A stretch of DNA of 37,366 bases from Candidatus Flavonifractor merdavium (GTDB lineage Bacteria; Bacillota; Clostridia; Oscillospirales; Oscillospiraceae), in NCBI GenBank assembly GCA_019119335.1, contig DWXF01000052.1:1-37366 (forward strand). The letters are read 5' to 3'. Under the pieces are notes generated by a model. It worked only from the letters and a program-made list of their open reading frames with translations. It ran no database searches and was not told the DNA's origin. The stretch's first letter is position 1; the number at the start of each line of letters is the position of its first letter. The position numbers and the translations under genes are program-made. Of this stretch, positions 16,438-24,583 are shown in pieces.

Positions 16438-17216
16438 CAAGCATTGGCAGCCAGCAGCAGCCGCAGCAGCCACCGGGGAGTGTGGGGCAGTTGAGCTTGG
16501 AGATAGGCAAAGGCTCCGTCACCCAAGGCCTCCACCTGCGACCAGGTAAGGGCCAGCCCCTGGGAAGAATAAGCCGGGTCTCCGATGGCCAGGACAGAGC
16601 CGGAAGCCATCCCACCGGAGGCGTACTGTCCAAAGGCGGCTCCACCCAGAGCAATGTACCGGCTGACAGCACCGCCGCCCATGGCAAGGCCCAGGCTGAG
16701 CGCAAAGCCGCCGACCGCGGCCAGCAGGCCCACAGCCAGACCGCCCAGAGCCACCCCTCCCACAGCCATGCCTCCAAGGGCCAGCAGCCCCAGGGAGCCG
16801 GCGCCGACGGAGAACAGGCCGGCGGAGAGGCCGCCCACCGCCACCACACCGGCAGCAAAGTTGCCGATGGCAATGATCCCCTTGGCGCGCTGAAAGCCGG
16901 GGCCCAGGTTGATGTGCACCAGCGGCAGGCCGAAAAGAGAGGTCTTGCTGCAGAATTCGTACCGGTAGCCCCAGCCGTAGTAGTTGTGGACCACAGCGGG
17001 CTGAGTCTCAGTTTGGGGCTCGATCCCCCGCACCAAATAGTCCAGGCTTACGCCGAAGTAATCTGTCAGGGCAGACAGATTTTGGATATCCGGTGTGGAG
17101 GAGCCAGCTTCCCATTTCTGGACCGCTTGGCGGGACACCCCGATCACGTTGGCCAGCTCCTCCTGAGAAATACCCCGGCCTTTGCGCAGAGAGTAGAGCC
17201 GTTCTTGAAACGCCAT
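16437..17216 (-). CDS. XRE-family regulator fused to a glycine-repeat hydrophobic domain
   Basis: This 259-residue protein starts with an XRE/Cro helix-turn-helix (residues about 6-64; SQEELANVIGVSRQAVQKWE). A short Tyr- and Trp-containing linker follows. Residues 114-163 are ten unbroken five-residue units ending in Gly (IIAIG NFAAG VVAVG GLSAG and so on), and 187-206 add four more. This region is strongly hydrophobic and probably sits in the membrane or forms a repeat solenoid. A terminal helix closes the protein. AAGGAGG about 9 bp before the ATG at 17214-17216 fixes the start. No target is evident; it is convergent with the metal ATPase. Confidence 0.8.
   Translation of the reverse strand: MAFQERLYSLRKGRGISQEELANVIGVSRQAVQKWEAGSSTPDIQNLSALTDYFGVSLDYLVRGIEPQTETQPAVVHNYYGWGYRYEFCSKTSLFGLPLVHINLGPGFQRAKGIIAIGNFAAGVVAVGGLSAGLFSVGAGSLGLLALGGMAVGGVALGGLAVGLLAAVGGFALSLGLAMGGGAVSRYIALGGAAFGQYASGGMASGSVLAIGDPAYSSQGLALTWSQVEALGDGAFAYLQAQLPHTPRWLLRLLLAANA
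16599..16877 (-). repeat. Pentapeptide-period Gly repeat coding region inside the XRE gene
   Basis: It encodes ten consecutive xx[A/S]xG units (residues 114-163) and, after a gap, four more (187-206). The DNA copies are diverged, so the constraint is on the protein rather than recent slippage. Confidence 0.7.
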
Positions 17217-17241
17217 GGTGATGACCTCCTTTTTCGGGGCC

Positions 17242-17270
17242 ATCTTATCAGGCAGACCCGTTTTTGGCAA
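17242..17270 (-). promoter_or_regulatory. Sigma-A promoter for the XRE gene
   Basis: On the minus strand TTGCCA (17265-17270) and TAAGAT (17242-17247) have a 17-bp spacer, about 26 bp before the start codon. Confidence 0.6.
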
Positions 17271-17326
17271 CCAACCGGGGCGTCCAATCTGACAACCAGG
17301 GGTTGCGTTCCCGAAAAAGACCGGTT

Positions 17327-18583
17327 TTATACCCGTCCGATGTCAGTACGGAAATGCATATCTGTAAAGTGAATATGCTTGGCGGAGGCGTATGCCCCCT
17401 GGATAGCTGCTTCCAGATCCGGGCCGGTGGCGGTAACGCCCAACACCCGGCCACCGTTGGTGAGCAGGGCTCCGTCCTCACCCAACTTGGTGCCGGCGTG
17501 GAACACGGTGGCGGTCTGGGACGCATCCTCCAGGCCTGTAATGGGATATCCCTTTGCATAGCTGCCGGGGTAGCCGCCGCTGGCCAGCACCAGGCAGCAG
17601 GCCGCGCTCTCCTTCCAGAGTACGTCCACCTGATCCAGGGTGCCGTTCCGGCAGGCCAGGAACAGGTCCATCAGGTCGGAGTCCAGCAGGGAGAGCACCG
17701 CCTGGCACTCCGGGTCCCCGAAGCGGGCGTTGTATTCCACTACCTTGGGGCCGTCGGGGGTGAGCATCAGGCCGAAGTAGATCACCCCATGGAAGGGGCG
17801 GCCTTCCGCCTTGAGAGCGGCCACCGTTGGCAGGAAGATCTCCTCCATGCACCGCTTGGCGATCTCCGGGGTGTAGTTGGGGGAGGGGGAGATGGCTCCC
17901 ATGCCGCCGGTGTTGGGGCCCTGGTTGCCGTCATGGGCCCGCTTGTGATCCTGAGAGGAGGGCATGGGGAGGATATGCTCCCCATCGCAGAAGGCCAGCA
18001 CCGTAACCTCTGGTCCGGTCATGCACTCCTCGATGACCACCTTGGCTCCGGCGTCGCCGAATTTGTGGTCGCCCATCATGGCCCGGACGGCCTCCTGGGC
18101 CTCGGCCACGGTCTGGGCCACCACCACACCCTTGCCCAGAGCCAGGCCGTCGGCCTTCACAACAATGGGTGCGCCCTCCTCCTCAACATAGGCCAGTGCC
18201 TGGTCCATGTCGGTGAAGGTTTTATGCTTGGCGGTGGGGATGTGGTACTTCTCCATCAGGGTTTTGGAGAAGCTCTTGCTGGCTTCGATGATGGCGGCGG
18301 CGGCGTTGGGGCCGAAGGCGGGGATGCCCGCTTTGTCCAGCTCGTCCACCATGCCCAGAGCCAGGGGATCGTCGGGGGCCACCACCACAAAGTCCATGCG
18401 GTTGTCCACGGCCCAGTCCACCATGGCCTTCACATCGGTGGCGGCGATGGGTACACATTGGGCAACGGCGGCGATGCCGCCGTTGCCCGGGGCGCAGTAG
18501 AGGTGGTCCACCTTGTCGCTCTTGGACAGGGCCCAGGCAATGGCGTGCTCCCGCCCGCCGCCGCCTACGATCAGTACATTCAT
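17327..18583 (-). CDS. purD: Phosphoribosylamine-glycine ligase PurD
   Basis: PurD joins glycine to phosphoribosylamine with ATP (GAR synthetase, second step of purine synthesis). The 418-residue length is normal. The N-terminus VLIVGGGGREHAIAWAL is the PurD dinucleotide-like loop, followed by an ATP-grasp domain (PIVVKADGLALGKGVVVA; NTGGMGAISPSPNYTPE; VVEYNARFGDPECQ). The start is the ATG at 18581-18583, with GAGG 8 bp upstream inside the end of the TraX-like gene. It is the last gene of the purine operon. Confidence 0.96.
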   Translation of the reverse strand: MNVLIVGGGGREHAIAWALSKSDKVDHLYCAPGNGGIAAVAQCVPIAATDVKAMVDWAVDNRMDFVVVAPDDPLALGMVDELDKAGIPAFGPNAAAAIIEASKSFSKTLMEKYHIPTAKHKTFTDMDQALAYVEEEGAPIVVKADGLALGKGVVVAQTVAEAQEAVRAMMGDHKFGDAGAKVVIEECMTGPEVTVLAFCDGEHILPMPSSQDHKRAHDGNQGPNTGGMGAISPSPNYTPEIAKRCMEEIFLPTVAALKAEGRPFHGVIYFGLMLTPDGPKVVEYNARFGDPECQAVLSLLDSDLMDLFLACRNGTLDQVDVLWKESAACCLVLASGGYPGSYAKGYPITGLEDASQTATVFHAGTKLGEDGALLTNGGRVLGVTATGPDLEAAIQGAYASAKHIHFTDMHFRTDIGRV

Positions 18584-18593
18584 GCAAAGCACC

Positions 18594-19367
18594 TCATTTC
18601 AGCACCATGCGCAGGGCCCACAGTCCCAGCAGATGGGCCGGATAGAATACATAGAAGAACCATTTGTTCTGGACGCCCAGCTGCCCCCGGTATCCGGCCA
18701 GCAGCAGCAGGGAGGCCGAGCTGCTCAGACAGCAGAGTACCTGGAAGGGGAGGGCAGAGGCCAGATAGCGCACCACCATGGATGCCGACAGCCAGGGCAG
18801 GGAGAGCAGGCCCACCAGGGGCTGGTAAATCAGATAGATCAAGGCCAGCCCTACCTCCAGGCAGAGCAGCAGCCTTTTCCGGTTCTCCCCCTGGAGGTAG
18901 AGGGCAAATACCAGCAGTACGGCGGGGAAGCCATAGTCACAGTTTAGAGCCAGGGCCAGCACACAGCATACCAGCAGGGGCAGGGAGGCCACCGCCGGGG
19001 ACCGGCCCTGTCCACTGAGCCGCTCAAAGCCCCAGACCGCTCCGGCGGCCAGAAAAAAGGTAAAAATCACGTTGCCCCCCCATACTCCGGTGACCAGAGT
19101 AAAGGGAACCTGAGAGATCAGGGCGAACAGACCCAGCCGGAGCAGATAGCGGGAGAAGAACCGGGTTCTGCGGCACCCCTCCGCCACGAAGTAGGCAAAA
19201 ATGGGAAAGGCCAGCCGGCCGATCAGCCGGGGCAGCAGGTCCGCCCAGCCGGGCAGGCCCATATCGGCCAGCATGGTGGGAAAGACCACTCCCATGTGGT
19301 CCACCAGCATGCACAGCGCGGCCAGATATTTGAGGGCGGCGGCGCTGAGGCCGTAGCGCTGCTCCAT
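18594..19367 (-). CDS. TraX-family membrane protein
   Basis: This 257-residue protein has about eight hydrophobic helices. The conserved TraX start is seen: LSAAALKYLAALCMLVDHMG, then GRLAFPIFAYFVAEG. The family includes F-plasmid TraX, which N-acetylates pilin, but chromosomal members in Firmicutes have unknown acyl substrates. No conjugation genes are nearby. Its ATG begins 1 bp after the purH stop without a clear ribosome site, suggesting translational coupling, and purD follows directly. It is thus embedded in the purine operon. Family call is good; function here is unknown. Confidence 0.82.
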   Translation of the reverse strand: MEQRYGLSAAALKYLAALCMLVDHMGVVFPTMLADMGLPGWADLLPRLIGRLAFPIFAYFVAEGCRRTRFFSRYLLRLGLFALISQVPFTLVTGVWGGNVIFTFFLAAGAVWGFERLSGQGRSPAVASLPLLVCCVLALALNCDYGFPAVLLVFALYLQGENRKRLLLCLEVGLALIYLIYQPLVGLLSLPWLSASMVVRYLASALPFQVLCCLSSSASLLLLAGYRGQLGVQNKWFFYVFYPAHLLGLWALRMVLK

Positions 19368-19368
19368 C

Positions 19369-20541
19369 TTAGTGGTGGAACAGCCGCATGCCGGTGAAGG
19401 CCATGACCATGCCGTACTTGTTGCAGGTGGCGATCACATGGTCGTCCCGGATAGAGCCGCCGGGCTGGACGATATACTGCACGCCGGACTTGTGGGCCCG
19501 CTCCACGTTGTCGCCGAAGGGGAAGAAGGCGTCGGAGCCCACAGTGAGGCCGGACTGGGTGGCGATCCAGGCCTTTTTCTCCTCCGCGGTCAGCACCTCG
19601 GGCTTGACCTTGAAGGTGTTCTGCCACACGCCCTCGGCCAGCACGTCCTCATACTCGTCGGAGAGGTAGACATCGATGGCGTTGTCCCGGTCGGGGCGGC
19701 GGATGCCGTCCACGAACTGGAGGCCCAGCACCTTGGGGTGCTGGCGCAGCAGCCAGTTGTCCGCCTTGTTGCCCGCCAGCCGGGTGCAGTGGATGCGGCT
19801 CTGCTGGCCGGCGCCCACGCCGATGGCCTGGCCATCCTTCACATAGCAGACCGAGTTGGACTGGGTGTACTTCAGCGTGATCAGGGCCAGTACCATGTCC
19901 CGCTTGGCGTTCTCGGGCAGGTCCTTGTTGTCGGTGACGATGTTGTTCAGCAGCTCGGCGTTGATGGCGTAGTTGTTCCGGCCCTGCTCAAAGGTGATGC
20001 CGAACACGTCCTTGTGCTCGATGGCCTTGGGGACGTAGTTGGGGTCGATTTGCACCACGTTGTAGCCGCCCTTGCGCTTGGTCTTGAGAACCTCCAGGGC
20101 CTCGTCGGTGTAGCCGGGGGCGATCACGCCGTCGGACACCTCCAGAGCCAGATAGCGGGCAGTCTGCACGTCGCACACGTCGGACAGAGCGGCCCAGTCG
20201 CCGTAGGAGCACAGCCGGTCGGCACCCCGGGCCCGGACATAGGCGCAGGCGATGGGGGAGAGGTCCATATCCTCGGCAAAATAGATCTTCTTCTCCACCT
20301 CGGTGAGCGGGGTGCCCACGGCGGCGCCGGCGGGGGAGACGTGCTTGAAGGAGGCGGCGGCGGGCAGGCCGGTGGCCTCCTTCAGCTCCTTCACCAGCTG
20401 CCAGGAGTTGAGGGCGTCCAGGAAATTGATGTAGCCCGGCTTGCCGTTGAGCACCTGGATGGGCAGCTCACCGGACTCCATGAAGATGCGGGCGGGCTTT
20501 TGATTGGGGTTGCAGCCGTATTTCAGTTCCAGTTCGGTCAT
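19369..20541 (-). CDS. purH: AICAR formyltransferase, single-domain PurH
   Basis: This enzyme transfers a formyl group from 10-formyl-tetrahydrofolate to AICAR, making FAICAR. The 390 residues cover only the C-terminal transformylase part of classical PurH (about 510 residues or more). The N-terminal IMP cyclohydrolase (MGS-like) domain is absent. Catalytic Lys-His are K66-H67 in AASFKHVSPAG. Other motifs are YTQSNSVCYVKDGQ, IGVGAGQQSRIHC, SDAFFPFGDNV and VQPGGSIRDDHVI. The missing cyclohydrolase step is supplied by the separate gene just upstream. AAGGA lies 9 bp before the ATG. Confidence 0.94.
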   Translation of the reverse strand: MTELELKYGCNPNQKPARIFMESGELPIQVLNGKPGYINFLDALNSWQLVKELKEATGLPAAASFKHVSPAGAAVGTPLTEVEKKIYFAEDMDLSPIACAYVRARGADRLCSYGDWAALSDVCDVQTARYLALEVSDGVIAPGYTDEALEVLKTKRKGGYNVVQIDPNYVPKAIEHKDVFGITFEQGRNNYAINAELLNNIVTDNKDLPENAKRDMVLALITLKYTQSNSVCYVKDGQAIGVGAGQQSRIHCTRLAGNKADNWLLRQHPKVLGLQFVDGIRRPDRDNAIDVYLSDEYEDVLAEGVWQNTFKVKPEVLTAEEKKAWIATQSGLTVGSDAFFPFGDNVERAHKSGVQYIVQPGGSIRDDHVIATCNKYGMVMAFTGMRLFHH

Positions 20542-20559
20542 GATGTGTCCTTTTCCCCC

Positions 20560-21267
20560 TTATGCGTGCTTGTTGATAATGACGCTCTCCCAGCTGCCGG
20601 TCATCAGGTCCACGTACCGCACAAACAGGGAGACCTTGTTTTCCTCGTTCAGGTTGTCCCAGATCAGCCGGGCAAACTCCTGAGGCGTCTGGCTGGTGAT
20701 GGCCACCTGCTCCGGCTCCCCCTCAAAGGAGGGCAGGGGATTGCCGTCCCCCATATAAGTGTGAATGAAGTGGCCCTGGCCCGCCAGAGGCTTTTCATAG
20801 GCGAAGAAATACCGGCGGCAGGAAACCGGGTTCCCGCCGGCGCTCTTCAGAATGGACAGGGTGTAGTCCCCGTCCTTTTTCAGCAGGCCGGAAATGCGGG
20901 GGGTGTAGTTGGGGCTGTCGGGCTCAAAGGTGCGGGTGTGAAGGGCCTGGGCAAAGGTCTTGCCCGCCGCCAGCCCCTCCCGGATGGTGTCGGTCTGGTC
21001 GCCGTTGGTGACGATGGTGGAGGCTCCGAATACCCGGACCGGATTGTAGATGATGAGGGAGGGGTCGGTCATCTTGGATGGGTCGTGGGCCTGGGTACGG
21101 ATGCCGTCGGGGGTCTCCACAAAGACCCGGTTGCGGGAATTTTCGCTGCGGCCCATGATGAAATAGGCGATGACCGCCTTGGTGTCGTCCAGGGAGCGGC
21201 CCAGCACAATGCCCCGACCGGGGTAGGGATTGGTGCGCAGCAGCGCGGTGAGATCCAGCGTTTTCAT
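20560..21267 (-). CDS. purO: IMP cyclohydrolase, PurO-type
   Basis: This 235-residue protein closes FAICAR to IMP, the last step of the pathway. It begins with LRTNPYPGRGIVLGRS, followed by VIAYFIMGRSENSRNR, VRVFGASTIVTNGDQTDTI and GGNPVSCRRYF. These are characteristic of the IMP cyclohydrolase family first described as archaeal PurO, unrelated to the PurH N-terminal domain. The ATG at 21265-21267 follows AAAAGGAG; the frame is open further upstream but lacks a site there. It is directly followed by the single-domain AICAR transformylase, so the two together replace bifunctional PurH. Confidence 0.88.
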   Translation of the reverse strand: MKTLDLTALLRTNPYPGRGIVLGRSLDDTKAVIAYFIMGRSENSRNRVFVETPDGIRTQAHDPSKMTDPSLIIYNPVRVFGASTIVTNGDQTDTIREGLAAGKTFAQALHTRTFEPDSPNYTPRISGLLKKDGDYTLSILKSAGGNPVSCRRYFFAYEKPLAGQGHFIHTYMGDGNPLPSFEGEPEQVAITSQTPQEFARLIWDNLNEENKVSLFVRYVDLMTGSWESVIINKHA

Positions 21268-21280
21268 GATAAAACTCCTT

Positions 21281-21481
21281 TTATTTGGGCTCCTCCCGGG
21301 AATCAGAGTCGGGGGTGAACAGCCAGCGGACGAAGCGGATGAGATTGGAGACAATGGGAATGAACAGGATGCAGGCTCCCACCACGCAAAGAAACATACC
21401 TGGCTTTGAATCCATCCCGATGCCGCCCAGGAACAAGAAGCCGCCGCTGAGAATTAAAGCGAGATAGTGCAGATCATTCAT
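21281..21481 (-). CDS. Small two-helix membrane protein in the purine operon
   Basis: This 66-residue protein has two hydrophobic helices (about residues 5-22 and 28-48) and a charged tail (RWLFTPDSDSREEPK). Its ATG overlaps the purN stop in an ATGA, and its own stop is just before the purO ribosome site, so the gene is snugly placed in the operon. I do not recognise a family. A membrane role is inferred from the helices only. Confidence 0.6.
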   Translation of the reverse strand: MNDLHYLALILSGGFLFLGGIGMDSKPGMFLCVVGACILFIPIVSNLIRFVRWLFTPDSDSREEPK

Positions 21482-22113
21482 TCAGATTCCTCCTTGATTT
21501 GGACAATCCGCCCGTCCACCGAGAGGCGGCCTTGACAGAACAGGGAGACGGCCTGGGGCAGGATCACCCACTCGGCCTGCTCCATGACCCGGCACTGGAG
21601 GACCTCCGGCGTGTCGCCGGGGAGGATATCCACCGCCTTCTGGAGGATGATGGGTCCGCCGTCGGGCTCCTCGTTGACGAAATGGACGGTGGCGCCGGTG
21701 ACCTTTACCCCGTAGGCCAGGGCCTTTTCGTGGACATGGAGGCCGTAGTATCCCGCGCCACAGAAGGAGGGGATCAGGGCGGGGTGGACGTTGAGGATGG
21801 CGTTGGGATAGGCCTGCACCATCTCCTCGGTGAGAATGTGCATAAAACCCGCCAGCACCACCAGTCCGATGTCCAGCTCTTTCAGCTTGGCCACCAGAGC
21901 CTGGGTCATCTCCCGGTTGGAGGCGAACTCCTTCCGGGCCACCACATAGCCGGGGATACCGGCTTTTTCCGCCCGTTCCAGGGCGTAGGCGCCGGCTTTG
22001 GAGGAGAGGACGGCGGCGATAGTCCCATTTTTCAGCTCACCCCGGGCCTGGGCGTCGATAAGGGCCTGGAGATTGGTCCCGCCGCCGGAGACCAACACGG
22101 CGATCCGGGTCAT
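21478..22113 (-). CDS. purN: Phosphoribosylglycinamide formyltransferase PurN
   Basis: PurN formylates GAR with 10-formyl-tetrahydrofolate (third step). It has 211 residues, a normal length. The phosphate-binding start is VLVSGGGTNLQALI. Catalytic residues N108 and H110 (ILNVHPALIPSF) and D151 (EEPDGGPII) are all present. Its start overlaps the purM stop in an ATGA, and its stop overlaps the next gene in the same way, a sign of translational coupling. Confidence 0.96.
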   Translation of the reverse strand: MTRIAVLVSGGGTNLQALIDAQARGELKNGTIAAVLSSKAGAYALERAEKAGIPGYVVARKEFASNREMTQALVAKLKELDIGLVVLAGFMHILTEEMVQAYPNAILNVHPALIPSFCGAGYYGLHVHEKALAYGVKVTGATVHFVNEEPDGGPIILQKAVDILPGDTPEVLQCRVMEQAEWVILPQAVSLFCQGRLSVDGRIVQIKEESE

Positions 22114-23153
22114 ACCAGCTCCACCCCGGCGTCGCCGGATACCACGGAGCCGATGATATAGGCCCGCTCGCCGGAGCGGCAGAGAATATCCTTGGCGTGG
22201 CCCGCCTCCTCTTTGGGAATGGCCAGGATCATGCCCACGCCCATGTTGAAGGTGTTGTACATATCCCGCACGGGGATATCTCCCTTCCGGGCGATGAGGG
22301 TAAAGATGGGGGGGACCGGGAAGGAGGCGGTCTCGATCTGCGCGGTGAGCCCCTGCTTCATCATCCGGGGCACGTTTTCGTAGAGGCCGCCGCCAGTAAT
22401 GTGGCTGATGGCCTTGATGTGGATGCCGTTATTCAGCAGGCACTGGATGGTCTTGACATAGATGCGGGTGGGGGTGAGCAGGGTCTCCCCCAGGCTCTTG
22501 CCCTCCAGCTCCTCCATGGGAGTGGTCAGATCGGCGTGCTCCACGTCAAGGACCTTGCGCACCAGGGAAAAGCCGTTGGAGTGGACGCCGCTGGAACCCA
22601 GGCCGATGAGTACGTCGCCGGCGGTCAGATCCTTGCCGTCGATGATCTTCTCCTCGTCCACGATACCCACGGAGAAACCGGCCACATCATAGTCGTCCTC
22701 GGCCATCAGACCGGGGTGCTCGGCGGTCTCGCCGCCCACCAGGGCGCAGCCCGCCTGGCGGCAGCCCTCGGTGATGCCGGCCACGATTTCGGCGATGCGG
22801 GCGGGATCGTTCTTGCCGCAGGCGATGTAGTCCAGGAAGAACAGGGGAGTGGCGCCGCCGCAGATGATGTCGTTGACGCACATGGCCACGCAGTCGATGC
22901 CGATGGTGTCATGCTTGTCCATCAGCTGGGCCAGCCGCAGCTTGGTGCCCACGCCGTCGGTGCCCGATACCAGCACCGGCTTTTTCATACCGGACACATT
23001 GGGGGCAAACAGGCCGCCGAAGCCGCCCAGAGTGCCCATGACGCCGGGAATGTAGGTGGACTCCACCATAGGCTTGATGCGCTCTACCGATTCATACCCG
23101 GCGGTTACGTCCACACCGGCGGCGGCGTAGGATTCGGAGTGAGAGTTTTTCAT
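22110..23153 (-). CDS. purM: Phosphoribosylformylglycinamidine cyclo-ligase PurM
   Basis: PurM closes FGAM to AIR with ATP (fifth step). The 347-residue length is normal. Motifs are the glycine-rich VSGTDGVGTKLRLA, DCVAMCVNDIICGGATPLFFLDY, ALVGGETAEHPGLM and LIGLGSSGVHSNGFSLVR. I chose the ATG at 23151-23153, with GAAAGGA about 9 bp upstream. The ATG at 23160-23162, which overlaps the purF stop in an ATGA, is an alternative adding three residues. Confidence 0.95.
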   Translation of the reverse strand: MKNSHSESYAAAGVDVTAGYESVERIKPMVESTYIPGVMGTLGGFGGLFAPNVSGMKKPVLVSGTDGVGTKLRLAQLMDKHDTIGIDCVAMCVNDIICGGATPLFFLDYIACGKNDPARIAEIVAGITEGCRQAGCALVGGETAEHPGLMAEDDYDVAGFSVGIVDEEKIIDGKDLTAGDVLIGLGSSGVHSNGFSLVRKVLDVEHADLTTPMEELEGKSLGETLLTPTRIYVKTIQCLLNNGIHIKAISHITGGGLYENVPRMMKQGLTAQIETASFPVPPIFTLIARKGDIPVRDMYNTFNMGVGMILAIPKEEAGHAKDILCRSGERAYIIGSVVSGDAGVELV

Positions 23154-23158
23154 ATCGG

Positions 23159-24580
23159 TCATTCCTTTCCGGTCCAGCAATAGGTGCAGATCTTGTCGCG
23201 GTCGATGCCGATGGCCTCCAGCAGGCCGTCCAGGGACTGGTAGCCCAGGGAGTCGAAGCCCATCTTTTCACAGATGGACTTGAGCATGCACTGGCCCCGC
23301 TGGGTGGAGGCGTCGGCGTACTCGTCCAGATGCAGCTGTCCCTCGTCCCCCTCCAGCTCCTGGATGGTGCGGCGGGAGAGCAGCTCCATGTCGGAGTTGC
23401 TGCGGGAGAAGTTCAGGTACTTGCAGCCGTACATGATGGGGGGACAGGCCGAGCGCATGTGGACCTCCTCGGCTCCCGACTCGTAGAGAAATTCCACCGT
23501 TTCCCGCAGCTGGGTACCCCGGACGATGGAGTCGTCCACGAACAAAAGCTTCTTGCCCTCGATGAGCTCGGGAACAGGAATCTGCTTCATCTTGGCCACC
23601 TGGTTGCGAGCCTCCTGGTTGGCGGGCATGAAGGAACGGGGCCAGGTGGGGGTGTATTTGACAAAGGGGCGGGCAAAGGGCTTGCCGCTGCGGTTGGCAA
23701 AGCCGATGGCGTGAGGTACGCCGGAGTCAGGCACGCCGGCCACATAGTCCACCTTGGGCAGCTGGCCCTTCTGTACCTCATCCCGGGCCATGATCTCCCC
23801 GTTGCGGTAGCGCATGACCTCCACGTTTACCCCCTCATAGTTGGAGTTGGGGTAGCCGTAATAGGTCCACAAAAAGGCGCAGATGCGCATGTTGTCCCCG
23901 GCGGGGGCCAGGGTTTGCCAGCCCTCGGCGGTGAGCCGGACGATCTCACCGGGGCCCAGCTCGTAGGCGTCGGTATAGCCCAGCTTGTGGTAGGCGAAGG
24001 ACTCAAAGGAGACGCAGCAGCCCTCCTTATTCTGCCCGATGAGCACCGGCAGGCGGCCCAGCCTGTCCCGGGCGGCGATAATGGCGTCGGAGGTGAGGAT
24101 CAGCATGGTGCAGGAGCCGTCGATCTCCTCCTGGGCGTGGCGGATGCCGCTGACCAGGTCCTCCTCCTGATTGATGAGGGCGGCGGCCAGCTCGGTGGCG
24201 TTGACCTTGCCGGAGCTCATGGCCATGAACTGGTGGCCCCGCTCAGAGAAGTAACGCTCCACCAGCTTGTCGGTGTTGGTAATGATGCCCACGGTGATAA
24301 TGGCGTACAGCCCCAGATGGGAGCGCACGATCAGGGGCTGGGGGTCGGTGTCGCTGATGCAGCCGATACCGGCGCAGCCGTGGAAATCGGACAGATCCTT
24401 GTCAAACTTGGTGCGGAACGGCGTGTTCTCAATGTTGTGGATCTGGCGCTGAAATCCGGTCTCAGCGTCATAAACCGCCATGCCGCCCCGCTTGGTGCCC
24501 AGGTGGGAGTGGTAGTCGGTGCCGAAGAACACGTCCATCACACAGTCGCGCCTGGAAATGGTGCCGAAAAAGCCTCCCAT
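23159..24580 (-). CDS. purF: Amidophosphoribosyltransferase PurF-like, lacking the N-terminal nucleophile Cys
   Basis: PurF makes phosphoribosylamine from PRPP and nitrogen of glutamine (first step). The 473-residue protein keeps the PRPP site (LFVDDSIVRGTQ, 346-357) and YVAGVPDSGVPHAIGFA. It also keeps the four cysteines that bind an Fe-S cluster in B. subtilis PurF (C234, C386, C465, C468). The mature N-terminus should be Cys, the Ntn glutaminase nucleophile, but here it reads MGGFFGTISRRDC, with Gly at position 2. Other glutaminase motifs (GHxRYST, the NG loop) are also degraded. The ATG lies 3 bp after the purC stop. It may use free ammonia or a partner glutaminase. It sits where purF belongs, between purC and purM. 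Confidence 0.88.
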   Translation of the reverse strand: MGGFFGTISRRDCVMDVFFGTDYHSHLGTKRGGMAVYDAETGFQRQIHNIENTPFRTKFDKDLSDFHGCAGIGCISDTDPQPLIVRSHLGLYAIITVGIITNTDKLVERYFSERGHQFMAMSSGKVNATELAAALINQEEDLVSGIRHAQEEIDGSCTMLILTSDAIIAARDRLGRLPVLIGQNKEGCCVSFESFAYHKLGYTDAYELGPGEIVRLTAEGWQTLAPAGDNMRICAFLWTYYGYPNSNYEGVNVEVMRYRNGEIMARDEVQKGQLPKVDYVAGVPDSGVPHAIGFANRSGKPFARPFVKYTPTWPRSFMPANQEARNQVAKMKQIPVPELIEGKKLLFVDDSIVRGTQLRETVEFLYESGAEEVHMRSACPPIMYGCKYLNFSRSNSDMELLSRRTIQELEGDEGQLHLDEYADASTQRGQCMLKSICEKMGFDSLGYQSLDGLLEAIGIDRDKICTYCWTGKE

Positions 24581-24583
24581 ACC

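Noticed and set aside
13940..16873. A long minus-strand open frame across the metal locus
   Set aside because: It is antisense to the DUF6110-like and ATPase genes, which have clear motifs and ribosome sites.
18594..19367. TraX-like gene as evidence of a conjugative element
   Set aside because: No relaxase, type IV secretion or integrase genes are nearby, and chromosomal TraX-family proteins are common in Firmicutes.
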